From Aquabacterium sp. OR-4 (GTDB lineage Bacteria; Pseudomonadota; Gammaproteobacteria; Burkholderiales; Burkholderiaceae_C): a DNA stretch of 64,000 bases. The notes below the pieces were generated by a model. The model had not been told where the DNA came from and ran no database searches. It was given only the letters and a program-made list of their open reading frames with translations. Positions 41,454-50,480 of this stretch are shown piece after piece; position 1 is the stretch's first letter; each line of letters opens with the position of its first letter. The stretch lies in contig NZ_JAOCQD020000001.1 in the NCBI RefSeq assembly GCF_025290835.2, positions 124,001 to 188,000 on the forward strand, read 5' to 3'. The translations under genes were made by a program, and so were the position numbers.

Positions 41454-44400
41454 ATGGCAACCACCCCTGCCAAGACCCGTCGCCGCGCGAGCGCCAACCC
41501 TGCCGAGGCAGCGCTCCCGCAGGCCGACCAGCCCACTCCGGCCTCCACACACACCGACGCCCTGAGCCCCCCGCCGGCCGCCAAGACCCGCCGCAAGACG
41601 GCGAGCCAGGCCGCAGACACGGCCGCCCCGGCCGAGGCCCCGAAGGCTGCCGGCAAGACCCCGGTGGCCAAGAAGGCCACCACCGGGAAGGCCACCCTCC
41701 AGAAGGCCACCACCGAGACGACCACCATCGAGAAGACCGCCTCCAAGAAGGCGTCTTCCGAGAAGGCCGTGGCCAATACCGCCGGTCGCGCGCGCGCCGC
41801 CGAGGCGCCGGAACCCGCACCCGCAGCGCCGGTGGCAGCCCAGGCCGACGCCAAGCCCAAGGCCGCTGCGCGCAAGCGGGCGGCCGGCGCCGCCGCGGCG
41901 TCGATGGCGGCCGAGGCCCCCCCGGCCGTTGTGGCCGTGGCCACACCCGCAGCAGCACCCGCAGCAGCACCCGCAGCAGCACCCGCACCCGCACCCGCAC
42001 CGGCCGCTGAGAAGCCGGCCCGCAAGGCGGCTGGCAAGGCAGCCAGCCAGCCGGCAGCCACGTCAGCCGGCCAGCCCAAGGCCGCCAAGCCGGCGGGTGC
42101 CAAGGCCGCAGGCACGAAGGCCGCCGCCGCCCCGGCGCCCGCCGGCAAGACGGACAAGACCCAGACCCGGCGCGGTGCCAGCCAGGCCGCTGAACCGGTG
42201 CCGGCCGAGTCGACTGCGGCGCAGGCCCCAGCCGAAGCCCTGCCGGCAGCCGCAGCCGCAGCCGCAGCCGCAGCCGCAGCCGCAGCCGCAGCCGCAGCCG
42301 CAGCCGTGGACGCCACGCCGGTTGCCGCGCCGCCGCAACGCACACCCGCCCGCAAGCGGGCAGGGCGCCAGGCCGGTACCGGTGCGGCATCCACCGCCAC
42401 GAACGCCGGCGCCGCGCCAGCCGCCGCGCCGGCGCCCACCGCGCCGCTGGCTGAAACCAGCGCCGAAGCGCCGGCCGTCGATGACGCAGCAGCCGGCGCC
42501 TCGGCGCCTGCCGCGTCGGGCGAGGCCGCCGTGGCCCAGGCTGAGCGCGACAGCGCAGCCGCCGCCGCCGCCGGCGAAGCGCCGGCCGCCACAGCCGACG
42601 CCACCGCCGACGACTCGGCCGACAACGCCACCGAGACCCAGCCTGACAGCCCGCCCGAGGGCGAATCGGCCGCCGGCCGCGAGCGCAGCCGGCGCAGCCG
42701 CAACCGCCAGCGCAACCGTGAGCGCAACCGCGAGCGCGCCGAAGCCCGCACCGAGGCCCCCGCGGCCGCGGCCAAGCCGGCGCAGGGCGAGTCGGCCGAT
42801 GCCGAGCGCGTGCGCAAGTCCCCTGACGCCAGCGCCCCGGCCCCGGCCCGCACACCGGCCCAAACCTCGGCCCATTCCTCGGCCCACACCTCGACCGACA
42901 CCCCCGCCCCGGCCGCCGACCCGGCCCTTGCCGAGACGGCTGCAGCCGCGCCCGACACGCCGAACACGCCCGCCCCACCGGCGCGGCCGCCACGGCCGGC
43001 GCGCCCGCAGCGTCCGGCGCCCAGCGGCCCGGCGCACAGCACACTGCAATGCCTGGACGGCGACCAGCGCCAGATCGTCTGGCACACCGGCCGTGGCGCC
43101 AGCGACGCGCTGTTCGTCGCCGCCGCCGAGCGCCTGGGCGCCAGCGGCCAGTTGCCCGACGCGGACGACGACAGCCTGCCGCGCCTGCTGCGCCAGGCTG
43201 CCGACGAGGGCCACCCGGTCGAGGTGGACCCCGCCGTGTGGGCCCAGCTGGCCGCCCGCCGCGATGCGCGCACCCGCGCCGGCGTGTTGCAGGCCGCCTA
43301 CCCCGACGGCCCGGCCAGCCCGGCGCTGCGTGGCCTGCTGGCCGCACCGCTGCCGCTGTTCCAGGCCGAAGGCGCGCTGTGGGCGGTGGTGGCCGGCCGC
43401 GGCCTGCTGGCCGACGAGCGTGGCCTGGGCAAGAGCGTGATGGCCATTGCCGCCGCGCAGCTGTGGCGCCGCCACTTCGGCGTGCGCCGCGTGGCGGTGA
43501 TCAGCGGCGCCGGCGAGCGCCTGGCCTGGCAGCGCGCCTGGCGGCGCTTTGCCGGCCAGCCCGCGCAGGTGATGGAAGGTGGCCTGCACCAGCGCCAGGC
43601 CGCCTGGTCGCAAGAGGCCGAGGTGCGCATCCTGGCGCCCGAGGCCCTGGCCAGCGACGCCGCCCACCTGGCGCACTGGGCGCCCGAGCTGGTGATCATC
43701 GACGAGCCGCAGCGCCTGGCGCTGGATGCCGGCGACTGGGCCGCGCTGGCGCAGGCGCCGCAGGCCCTGCTGCTGTGCGGCGCGCCGCTGGACGACCAGC
43801 CCGCGCTGCTCGAGCAGCTGGTGACCTGGCTCGACCGCGACCGCCTGGGCGCGCTGGCGGCGCTGCGCGAGGTGCAGGCCGCCCGCGAGGGCCACGCCGT
43901 GCTGGATGACGCCGGTGTCGAGCGCGTGTCCGACGCCCTGTCGCGCAGCGTGCTGCAGCGCCAGCGCGCCGAGGTGGCCGAGCAGCTGCCGCCGCTGGTC
44001 TACAGCGAGCGCATCGTGCCGCTGGCCCCGGCCCAGCGCGAGGCGCACGAGCGCCACCTGGCCACGCTGCGCCGCGTGCTGGCCGGCTGGCAGGCCAGCG
44101 CCTACCTGTCGGACACCGACCAGTGGCGCCTGGCCACCACGCTGCGCGCCGCCCTGGCCGCCTGCCACCGCGCCGATCCGGCGGTCGAGACCAGCCCGCT
44201 GGCCGAGGCCGTGGTGCAGGCCGTGGCCGATCAGCTGCAGGCCTGGAACCCGGCCACCGACGCCGCGGCGCCGCTGCAGGTGGCGCTGCTGTGCGAGACC
44301 ACGGCCGACGCCGCCCAGCTGGCTGCCATGCTGCAGGCGCGCGGCCTGGCGCGGCCCGGCGTCACGCTGCTGGCCGATGGCCAGCCGGTGGGCGTGGCGC

Positions 44401-44699
44401 CCGATGCCGTGCTGCAGGTGGGCGTGCCCTGGCGCACCCGCCGTGCCGCCCTGCTGCCGGCCGGTGCCGGTGCCGCCACCGTGCCGGGCCAGCAGTGGCA
44501 GCTGCTGGTGGCGCAGGACAGCCTGGAAACCGCGCTGTTCGACACCCTGGCCGCACGCACCGATGTGCCGCGCGGCGCCGCCGATGCCGGCAGCCGCGGC
44601 TTCCTGCAGGGCGAGCGCCTGCTGGCCTGGCTGCAGGCCGTGCAGCAGGCGCTGCAGGCCATGCCGGCCGCCCAGCCGTCTGTCGGCGCGGGCGGCTGA
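41454..44699 (+). CDS. SNF2-like ATPase with long histone-H1-like Ala/Lys-rich N terminus
   Basis: A 1081-residue protein. Residues 1-520 are low-complexity Ala/Pro/Lys with repeated KKA/KAA/KP motifs as in H1-like bacterial proteins, a run of about 20 Ala near residue 270, and an Arg/Asn-rich patch (RSRRSRNRQRNRERNRERAE). Residues about 640-1070 form a SNF2/DEAD-like two-lobe ATPase: motif I LADERGLGKSVMAIAA (near 655), motif II LVIIDEPQRLAL (near 745). Motif III and later motifs are weak and the C-terminal lobe is diverged, so remodelling activity is uncertain. It starts 85 bp after tgt at ATG 41454. Possible DNA compaction or remodelling role is inference. Confidence 0.8.
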   Translation: MATTPAKTRRRASANPAEAALPQADQPTPASTHTDALSPPPAAKTRRKTASQAADTAAPAEAPKAAGKTPVAKKATTGKATLQKATTETTTIEKTASKKASSEKAVANTAGRARAAEAPEPAPAAPVAAQADAKPKAAARKRAAGAAAASMAAEAPPAVVAVATPAAAPAAAPAAAPAPAPAPAAEKPARKAAGKAASQPAATSAGQPKAAKPAGAKAAGTKAAAAPAPAGKTDKTQTRRGASQAAEPVPAESTAAQAPAEALPAAAAAAAAAAAAAAAAAAAAVDATPVAAPPQRTPARKRAGRQAGTGAASTATNAGAAPAAAPAPTAPLAETSAEAPAVDDAAAGASAPAASGEAAVAQAERDSAAAAAAGEAPAATADATADDSADNATETQPDSPPEGESAAGRERSRRSRNRQRNRERNRERAEARTEAPAAAAKPAQGESADAERVRKSPDASAPAPARTPAQTSAHSSAHTSTDTPAPAADPALAETAAAAPDTPNTPAPPARPPRPARPQRPAPSGPAHSTLQCLDGDQRQIVWHTGRGASDALFVAAAERLGASGQLPDADDDSLPRLLRQAADEGHPVEVDPAVWAQLAARRDARTRAGVLQAAYPDGPASPALRGLLAAPLPLFQAEGALWAVVAGRGLLADERGLGKSVMAIAAAQLWRRHFGVRRVAVISGAGERLAWQRAWRRFAGQPAQVMEGGLHQRQAAWSQEAEVRILAPEALASDAAHLAHWAPELVIIDEPQRLALDAGDWAALAQAPQALLLCGAPLDDQPALLEQLVTWLDRDRLGALAALREVQAAREGHAVLDDAGVERVSDALSRSVLQRQRAEVAEQLPPLVYSERIVPLAPAQREAHERHLATLRRVLAGWQASAYLSDTDQWRLATTLRAALAACHRADPAVETSPLAEAVVQAVADQLQAWNPATDAAAPLQVALLCETTADAAQLAAMLQARGLARPGVTLLADGQPVGVAPDAVLQVGVPWRTRRAALLPAGAGAATVPGQQWQLLVAQDSLETALFDTLAARTDVPRGAADAGSRGFLQGERLLAWLQAVQQALQAMPAAQPSVGAGG
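42246..42305. repeat. Hexanucleotide microsatellite (GCAGCC)10 coding poly-Ala
   Basis: Ten perfect GCAGCC units encode about 20 consecutive alanines in the SNF2-like protein. Length changes by whole units keep the frame. Shorter 12-bp repeats (GCAGCACCC-type) occur about 300 bp upstream in the same gene, in the A-A-P-A region. Confidence 0.95.
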
Positions 44700-44748
44700 G
44701 CGGTCGCGCCGGGCTTGACCGGCGGGCCCGGGCGCTGATCATGCGCCC

Positions 44749-45378
44749 ATGCCCACCGAGCCGATCGACCCGTCGCGCCCACCCGGCCCACCCGGCCCAT
44801 CCAGCCTGCCGGCCGTGACCGGCACCCCGCGCCAGCCACCGCCGCACGGCGGGCCGTTGCGCCGTGGGCTGCGCCTGCTGCTGCAACTGCTGCGGCGCCT
44901 GGCCGGCGTGCTGCTGGCGCTGCTGATCCTGTTTGAGGAATGGGGCTGGGAGCCGCTGCAGCGCGCCCTCGCCCGCCTGGGCCGGCTGCCGCTGCTGCGC
45001 CGGCTCGAGGCCGCCATCACCCGGCTGCCGCCGCTGGCCGCGCTGGCGGTGCTGGCGCTGCCGGCACTGCTGCTGCTGCCGGTCAAGCTGCTGGCCCTGG
45101 GCCTCATCGCCCATGGCCAGCGCCTGCTGGGGCTGGCCGTCATCGTGCTGGCCAAGCTGATCGGCACCGCGGTGCTGGCGCGCCTGTTCACGCTGACCCG
45201 CCCGGCGCTGCTGCAACTGCCCTGGTTTGTGGCGCTCTACGCGCGCTGGGGCGCCTGGAAGGCCACGCTGCTGGCCCGCGTGCGGGCCTCCTGGGCCTGG
45301 CGCACCGGCCGCGCATTCAAGCGCCTGGCGCGCAGGCAGTGGGGGCGCTGGCGGGCTGGCGGCCACACGAGCGCCTGA
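44749..45378 (+). CDS. Conserved membrane protein of unknown function
   Basis: A 209-residue inner-membrane protein that I recognise only as a generic type. A Pro-rich leader of about 38 residues precedes an Arg-flanked hydrophobic helix (LLLQLLRRLAGVLLALLILF, about 44-62) followed directly by the distinctive FEEWGWEPLQRAL. Two more helices lie at about 95-117 (LAALAVLALPALLLLPVKLLALGLI) and 123-143 (LGLAVIVLAKLIGTAVLA); the C terminus is basic (RLARRQWGRWRAGG). The positive charge outside the membrane suggests a cytoplasmic C terminus. It follows the SNF2-like gene by 49 bp on the same strand and may be cotranscribed. No catalytic motif is visible. Confidence 0.75.
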   Translation: MPTEPIDPSRPPGPPGPSSLPAVTGTPRQPPPHGGPLRRGLRLLLQLLRRLAGVLLALLILFEEWGWEPLQRALARLGRLPLLRRLEAAITRLPPLAALAVLALPALLLLPVKLLALGLIAHGQRLLGLAVIVLAKLIGTAVLARLFTLTRPALLQLPWFVALYARWGAWKATLLARVRASWAWRTGRAFKRLARRQWGRWRAGGHTSA

Positions 45379-45500
45379 GGCGATCTTTGTCGCGCGCGGG
45401 CACCGGGTGGTTCGCGCGGCGCTGCCCTGCACCCGGATGGTGAGCCGTGCAGGGCCGCCAAGTGCCCGCGCAGCGGCAACACGCTCAGGCGCTCAAACGC

Positions 45501-46178
45501 TCACCAGAACTGCCACTGGCCCGAGGCCACCACCCAGATGCCCAGCGCGCCATTGGTCACCGCGTGGGCGATCACCGCCGTCCACAGCCGGCCGGTGGCG
45601 CGGTACAGCAGCGCATAGGCCAGGCCGGCCACGATGGCGGCCAGCCAAAGCGGATGCGCCAGCATGAACACAAAAGTCGACAGCAGCACCGCGCGGGCGC
45701 CGGTGGCCTGCGGGTTGAGGCCCTCGAACACCGGCTGCTGCAGCCAGCGCATCAGAAACGAGCGCCAGAACAGCTCTTCCATCACCGGCACCAGCAGCGC
45801 GGCGCCGATCCAGCGCACCACGATCAGCGGCCAGTCGAGCTGGCCAGCGGCGTTCAGCGGCACAAAGGCGGCGGTGGGTTCGCCGATCTGCATCCACGGC
45901 GCATCCAGCTGGATCCAGGCCGCAAACACCGCCAGCCCGACCACCAGCGACAGCAGCACCTGGCGCAGATCGGGCCAGGTCTGGCGGCCCAGCTCGCCGT
46001 ACTCGCGGCGCCAGAACAGCAGCAGCCCGCCCACCAGCAACAGGTTCAGCGCATAGAGCCAACGGCTGTCGAGGCCCCAGCTGCCGTCGGCCGGCGCCAT
46101 GCCGCGCAGGGCCAGCAGCAGCATGAACACGACGAAGGGCACAACACGCCGCACCGCGGCTGGAGACAACTGGGGCAT
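45501..46178 (-). CDS. CPBP-family intramembrane glutamic protease
   Basis: A 225-residue integral membrane protein with about seven hydrophobic segments. The CPBP/Abi signature is present: EELFWRSFLMRWL near residue 136, supplying the catalytic Glu-Glu and Arg, and FVFMLAHPLWLAAIVAGLAY near 180 and IAHAVTNGALGIWVV near 205, supplying the His residues. These proteases (type II CAAX-like) cleave within the membrane; bacterial substrates are mostly unknown. The wording of the first motif resembles the exosortase-associated CAAX-related subgroup, but there is no exosortase in the window. ATG 46178 is chosen, giving MPQLSPAAVRR. It is convergent with the preceding membrane protein gene. Confidence 0.88.
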   Translation of the reverse strand: MPQLSPAAVRRVVPFVVFMLLLALRGMAPADGSWGLDSRWLYALNLLLVGGLLLFWRREYGELGRQTWPDLRQVLLSLVVGLAVFAAWIQLDAPWMQIGEPTAAFVPLNAAGQLDWPLIVVRWIGAALLVPVMEELFWRSFLMRWLQQPVFEGLNPQATGARAVLLSTFVFMLAHPLWLAAIVAGLAYALLYRATGRLWTAVIAHAVTNGALGIWVVASGQWQFW

Positions 46179-46462
46179 GGGGCGGTGCGAAAAAACGGTC
46201 AGGGATCGTCGGTTGGGACGCGCCGCCGACGCTGGTTGCGCCGCAGGCGCTGCCGAGTGTCGGCCGGCAAGGCCTTCGTGGCCGGCGCGCCCCGGTTGCG
46301 CATTGCGCAACTTTTGGCGGCTTTGCTGCTTGGGATCATCGCACCGGCTCGTGTCGGCCGCGCGTCAGCCCCCCAAGGCCAAGGGCCGCGGGCGGTGGCT
46401 GCCAGAAATCACGCCGCCCGGGTGACAGCGGGGACATGCGCCACGCCGTTACGCTTGTTCGC

Positions 46463-47560
46463 ATGCCTACCCTCTTCGATCCCGTCCAGCTCGGCGCGCT
46501 TGCGCTGTCCAACCGCATCATCATGTCGCCGCTGACGCGCACCCGAGCGCCCGGTGAACTGGCCAATGCGCTGATGCGCGAGTACTACGCCCAGCGCGCC
46601 AGTGCCGGCCTGATCATCAGCGAGGCCATCCAGATCTGCCCCGAAGGCCGCGGCTACATTGACACGCCCGGGCTCTACACCGCCGAGCAGGCCGCTGCCT
46701 GGAAGCCCGTGACCGACGCCGTGCATGCCGCCGGCGGCAAGATCGTGGCCCAGCTGTGGCATGTGGGCCGCATCTCGCACAACCTGCTGCAGCCCGGCGG
46801 CGCGGCGCCGGTGTCGTCCAGCGACAAGGTGGCCGAGGGCGTGAAGACCCGCACCGCCGAGGGCGCCAAGCTGGCCGCCCAGCCGCGCCCGCTGCGCAGC
46901 GACGAGATCCCTGGCGTGATCGCCGCCTACCGCCAGGCCGCACGCCTCGCGCTCGATGCCGGCTTCGACGGCGTGCAGGTGCATGGCGCCAACGGCTACC
47001 TGCTCGAGCAGTTTCTGCGCGACAGCATCAACGACCGCCGCGATGCCTATGGCGGCAGCATCGAGAACCGGGCCCGCCTGCTGATCGAGGTGATGCAGGC
47101 CGTGGTCGACGAGGTCGGCGCCGATCGCACCGCGCTGCGCCTGTCGCCGATCACGCCTGCCAACGCCGCACCGCAAGACAGCGACGCCCAGGCGCTCTAC
47201 ACCCACGTGGCGGCCCGGCTGGCGCCGCTGAAACTGGCGTTTCTGGAGGTGGTGGAAGGCGCCACCGGCGGCCCGCGCGACCTGGGCGAGCAGGGCGTCA
47301 AGCCTTTCGACTACGCCGCCATGCGCCAGGCCTTTGGCGGCCCGTGGGTGGTGAACAACGGCTACACGCGCCAGATGGCCATCGACACGATGGCCGCCGG
47401 CGGGGCCGACGCGGTGTCCTTCGGCCGCCCGTTCATCAGCAACCCCGATCTGGTGCAGCGCCTGCGCCTGGATGCGCCGCTGGCGCCGATCAACCCGGGC
47501 ACCGTGTACCTGAGCGACGCCACCGGCTACACCGACTATCCGTCGCTGGCCCCCGCCTGA
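46463..47560 (+). CDS. Old Yellow Enzyme family NADH:flavin oxidoreductase
   Basis: A 365-residue FMN-dependent ene-reductase of the N-ethylmaleimide-reductase type. Seen are the FMN-binding segment MSPLTRTRA, QLWHVGRISH with the substrate-binding context, VHGANGYLLEQFL with the His/Asn pair that hydrogen-bonds substrates, and YGGSIENRARLLIEVM. C-terminal FGRPFISNPDLVQRL closes the phosphate site. Length fits. It reduces alkenes conjugated to electron-withdrawing groups and may detoxify electrophiles or nitrate esters. The ATG at 46463 gives MPTLFDP, the usual N terminus. It stands alone; upstream it is divergent from the CPBP gene (284 bp gap with nothing else clearly supported) and convergent with the MOSC gene. 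Confidence 0.94.
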   Translation: MPTLFDPVQLGALALSNRIIMSPLTRTRAPGELANALMREYYAQRASAGLIISEAIQICPEGRGYIDTPGLYTAEQAAAWKPVTDAVHAAGGKIVAQLWHVGRISHNLLQPGGAAPVSSSDKVAEGVKTRTAEGAKLAAQPRPLRSDEIPGVIAAYRQAARLALDAGFDGVQVHGANGYLLEQFLRDSINDRRDAYGGSIENRARLLIEVMQAVVDEVGADRTALRLSPITPANAAPQDSDAQALYTHVAARLAPLKLAFLEVVEGATGGPRDLGEQGVKPFDYAAMRQAFGGPWVVNNGYTRQMAIDTMAAGGADAVSFGRPFISNPDLVQRLRLDAPLAPINPGTVYLSDATGYTDYPSLAPA

Positions 47561-47611
47561 GCTTGCAACAGCGGCGGCGGCAGCGGCCACAGCGGCTGCC
47601 GTGGCGGCGTA

Positions 47612-48190
47612 TCAGAGGTCTTTCTTCTTCTTCATCCGGGCCATGAACAGCTCGCGGATGTTGACCTCGCGCGGGCCCGGCAGCACCTCGATGGGGTCAC
47701 CGGCCCGCACCACGCCGGGCTCGATCACCGCCAGGTAGCTGCCGCACCAGCCCGACTGCGCCATCAGCTTGCTGGCCTGGTTGAAGCCCATCACCGCGTT
47801 GAACTTGAAGCACGGAAAACGCGGCTCGCTGATGGCCAGCACGCAGCCGGGCAGCTGCCAGCGGTCGCCGATGAAGCACTGCGCCTCGTCCAGCCCCTCG
47901 ACCGTGAGGTTCTCGCCCATGAAGCCCGGCGGCAGGGTCTCGTCGGGCCCGCCGGCGCGGGCCTGCGCACGCACGCCCTGCCAGAAGCCGTAGCGCTCGG
48001 CAGCAAAGGCATACACGGCCTTGCTGATGCCGCCGTGCACGCTGGGGTCGGCCTGCTCGTCGCCCTCCAGGCCCAGCGGCAGCACGCCCACCTCGCCCGC
48101 CACCGCACGCTTGCCGATGGCGGTGGCCACGCGGCGGCCATCGATCAGCCGATGTTCGATGCGGGCGACGTTGACGCTGAGAACCTTCAT
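47612..48190 (-). CDS. MOSC-domain protein (YiiM-like)
   Basis: A 192-residue MOSC protein. The domain runs most of its length, with GDEQADPSVHGGISKAVYAFA near residue 43, GFMGENLTVEGLDE near 89, and the candidate molybdenum-cofactor Cys in EPRFPCFKFN near 126. The C terminus is a Lys-rich tail. YiiM/YuaD relatives reduce N-hydroxylated compounds using a molybdenum cofactor; whether this protein carries one cannot be shown from sequence alone. The ATG complementary to 48188-48190 gives MKVLSVNVA, typical of the family. Divergent from pckG across 349 bp. Confidence 0.9.
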   Translation of the reverse strand: MKVLSVNVARIEHRLIDGRRVATAIGKRAVAGEVGVLPLGLEGDEQADPSVHGGISKAVYAFAAERYGFWQGVRAQARAGGPDETLPPGFMGENLTVEGLDEAQCFIGDRWQLPGCVLAISEPRFPCFKFNAVMGFNQASKLMAQSGWCGSYLAVIEPGVVRAGDPIEVLPGPREVNIRELFMARMKKKKDL

Positions 48191-48539
48191 GACGGTCTTT
48201 CGGGGGTTGAAAACACGGTGTCCGCGGACTGCGGGGCCGCAAATGGTAAGAGGCGTGAAAGTCGCACGCTCAGCCGGGCATAGCCCCATGCAGGATTTGC
48301 ATACCCCCGGGGGCCCGGTAGTTACCTCCCCATTACACTCGTTTGACAATGCCTCAGCCCCGTGATCCCGGGGCGGGCGCGTGTCCTCCGATGTAACCCA
48401 TCGGATCCATCCTGCGGGCCAGATTCAGGCCGGCGGATCACTCCCCACACGCGGTGTTGAACGAGCCTCGCACGCCGCATGGCGCGGCGGCGGGGCTGGT
48501 TCAAACCCGTCTTTTATCTTGACCATGATTGGAGCCCCC
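48191..48539. other. Intergenic control region between MOSC gene and pckG
   Basis: These 349 bp between divergent genes hold an imperfect GC-rich palindrome around 48303-48318 and the perfect inverted repeat described separately at 48387-48405. I see no gene in it on either strand, and no confident promoter. Confidence 0.6.
48387..48405. promoter_or_regulatory. Palindrome TCCGATG-N5-CATCGGA upstream of pckG
   Basis: TCCGATG at 48387-48393 and CATCGGA at 48399-48405 are perfect complements separated by TAACC. It lies 134 bp before the pckG start and could be an operator or an RNA hairpin in the pckG leader. No gene or terminator T-run follows it. Confidence 0.45.
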
Positions 48540-50417
48540 GTGAACCAGCCCGTGATGGAAGGCCTGCGCCTGAACGTTCCCGCCCACGTCAAACACGCCC
48601 GCCTGGTGGCCTGGGTGGCCGAGATCGCCGCCCTCACCGAAGCCCGCGACGTGTACTGGTGCGACGGCAGCCAGGAAGAATACGACCGCCTGTGCAAGCA
48701 GCTGGTCGACGCCGGCACCTTCGTCAAGCTGAACCCCGAGTTGCGCCCCAACAGCTTTCTGGCGCGCAGCGACGCCAGCGACGTGGCCCGCGTGGAAGAC
48801 CGCACCTTCATCTGCAGCGAGCGCCCCGAAGACGCCGGCCCCACCAACAACTGGATGGCCCCGGGCGAAATGCGCGCGCTGCTGCAGACCGGCGGCGCCG
48901 ACGGCAAGCCGGCACTGTTCAAGGGCTGCATGCAGGGCCGCACGCTGTACGTGGTGCCGTTCTCGATGGGCCCGCTGGGTTCGCACATCGCCCACATCGG
49001 CATCGAGCTGAGCGACAGCCCCTATGTGGCCGTCAACATGCGCCACATGACCCGCATGGGCAAGGCCGTGTTCGATGTGCTGGGCACCGACGGCGAGTTC
49101 GTGCCCTGCGTGCACACCGTGGGCGCGCCGCTGCAGGCCGGCCAGCAAGACGTGGCCTGGCCCTGCAACAAGACCAAGTACATCGTGCACTACCCCGAAA
49201 CGCGCGAGATCTGGTCCTACGGCTCGGGCTATGGCGGCAACGCGCTGCTGGGCAAGAAGTGCTTTGCCCTGCGCATCGCCAGCACCATGGGCCGCGACCA
49301 CGGCTGGCTGGCAGAGCACATGCTGATCCTGGGCGTCACCAGCCCGGCCGGCAAGAAGTACCACGTGGCCGCCGCCTTCCCCAGCGCCTGCGGCAAGACC
49401 AACTTCGCCATGCTGGTGCCGCCCCAGACCTTTGCCGGCTGGAAGGTCACCACCATCGGTGACGACATCGCCTGGATCAAGCCGGGGGCCGACGGCCGCC
49501 TGTACGCCATCAACCCCGAGGCCGGCTACTTCGGCGTGGCGCCGGGCACCAACTACAAGACGAATCCCAACTGCATGGATTCGCTCAAGCGCGACGTGAT
49601 CTACACCAACGTGGCCCTCACCGACGACGGCGACATCTGGTGGGAAGGCATGGACGGCGATGCCCCGGCCCACGCCATCGACTGGCAGGGCAAGGACTGG
49701 ACGCCGCAGATCGCCAAGGAAACCGGCGCCAAGGCCGCGCACCCGAACGCCCGCTTCACGGTCAGCGCCACCAACAACCCGGTGCTCGACGCCGACTGGG
49801 ACAACGCCCACGGCGTGGCCATCGACGCGTTCATCTTCGGCGGCCGCCGCAGCACCACGGTGCCGCTGGTCACCGAGGCGCGCAACTGGACCGAAGGCGT
49901 CTACATGGCCGCCACCATGGGCTCGGAAACCACCGCTGCGGCCGCTGGCCAGCAGGGCGTGGTGCGCCGCGACCCGTTCGCCATGCTGCCCTTCATGGGC
50001 TACCACATGAGCGACTACTTCGCGCACTGGCTGGGCCTGGGCAAGCAGCTGCAGGCCAACGGCCATGCGCTGCCCAAGATCTACTGCGTGAACTGGTTCC
50101 GCAAGGGCGCCGACGGCAAGTTCGTGTGGCCCGGCTACGGCGACAACATGCGCGTGCTGAAGTGGATGCTCGAGCGCGTGGACGGCCAGGCCAGTGGCAC
50201 CGAGAACGTGTTCGGCCTGAGCCCGCGCTATGAAGACCTCAACTTCGACGGCCTCGACTTCACGCCCGAGCAGTTCCAGTCGGTGATCTCGATCGACAAG
50301 GCCGCCTGGCAAGCCGAGCTGAAGCTGCACGCCGAGCTGTTCGAGACGCTGTCGTTCCATCTGCCGGCCGAGTTGCCGGCCACCAAGGCCCGCATCGAGG
50401 CCGCGCTGCAGGCCTGA
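48540..50417 (+). CDS. pckG: Phosphoenolpyruvate carboxykinase (GTP)
   Basis: A 625-residue GTP-dependent PEPCK, converting oxaloacetate plus GTP to PEP and CO2 in gluconeogenesis. The kinase-1a motif [15 protein letters not shown] near residue 280, IGDDIAW near 306, the Mn-ligand His and Lys in the middle domain, and [17 protein letters not shown] near 430 are intact. Length is typical of the GTP form. The GTG at 48540 (MNQPVMEGL) is preferred over an ATG 15 bp upstream because GGAG at 48531-48534 is positioned for the GTG and nothing precedes the ATG. Regulation may involve the upstream palindrome. It is followed by a metallophosphoesterase gene 63 bp downstream. Confidence 0.97.
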   Translation: MNQPVMEGLRLNVPAHVKHARLVAWVAEIAALTEARDVYWCDGSQEEYDRLCKQLVDAGTFVKLNPELRPNSFLARSDASDVARVEDRTFICSERPEDAGPTNNWMAPGEMRALLQTGGADGKPALFKGCMQGRTLYVVPFSMGPLGSHIAHIGIELSDSPYVAVNMRHMTRMGKAVFDVLGTDGEFVPCVHTVGAPLQAGQQDVAWPCNKTKYIVHYPETREIWSYGSGYGGNALLGKKCFALRIASTMGRDHGWLAEHMLILGVTSPAGKKYHVAAAFPSACGKTNFAMLVPPQTFAGWKVTTIGDDIAWIKPGADGRLYAINPEAGYFGVAPGTNYKTNPNCMDSLKRDVIYTNVALTDDGDIWWEGMDGDAPAHAIDWQGKDWTPQIAKETGAKAAHPNARFTVSATNNPVLDADWDNAHGVAIDAFIFGGRRSTTVPLVTEARNWTEGVYMAATMGSETTAAAAGQQGVVRRDPFAMLPFMGYHMSDYFAHWLGLGKQLQANGHALPKIYCVNWFRKGADGKFVWPGYGDNMRVLKWMLERVDGQASGTENVFGLSPRYEDLNFDGLDFTPEQFQSVISIDKAAWQAELKLHAELFETLSFHLPAELPATKARIEAALQA

Positions 50418-50480
50418 TCCGCTGCCGCTGCGGCGCTGCGCTCGCACTGGCGCAGCGCCGATCCACGGCATGATGCGGGC

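Noticed and set aside
42246..42305. Repeat array considered as CRISPR
   Set aside because: Units are 6 bp without spacers and lie in a reading frame; no cas genes in the window.
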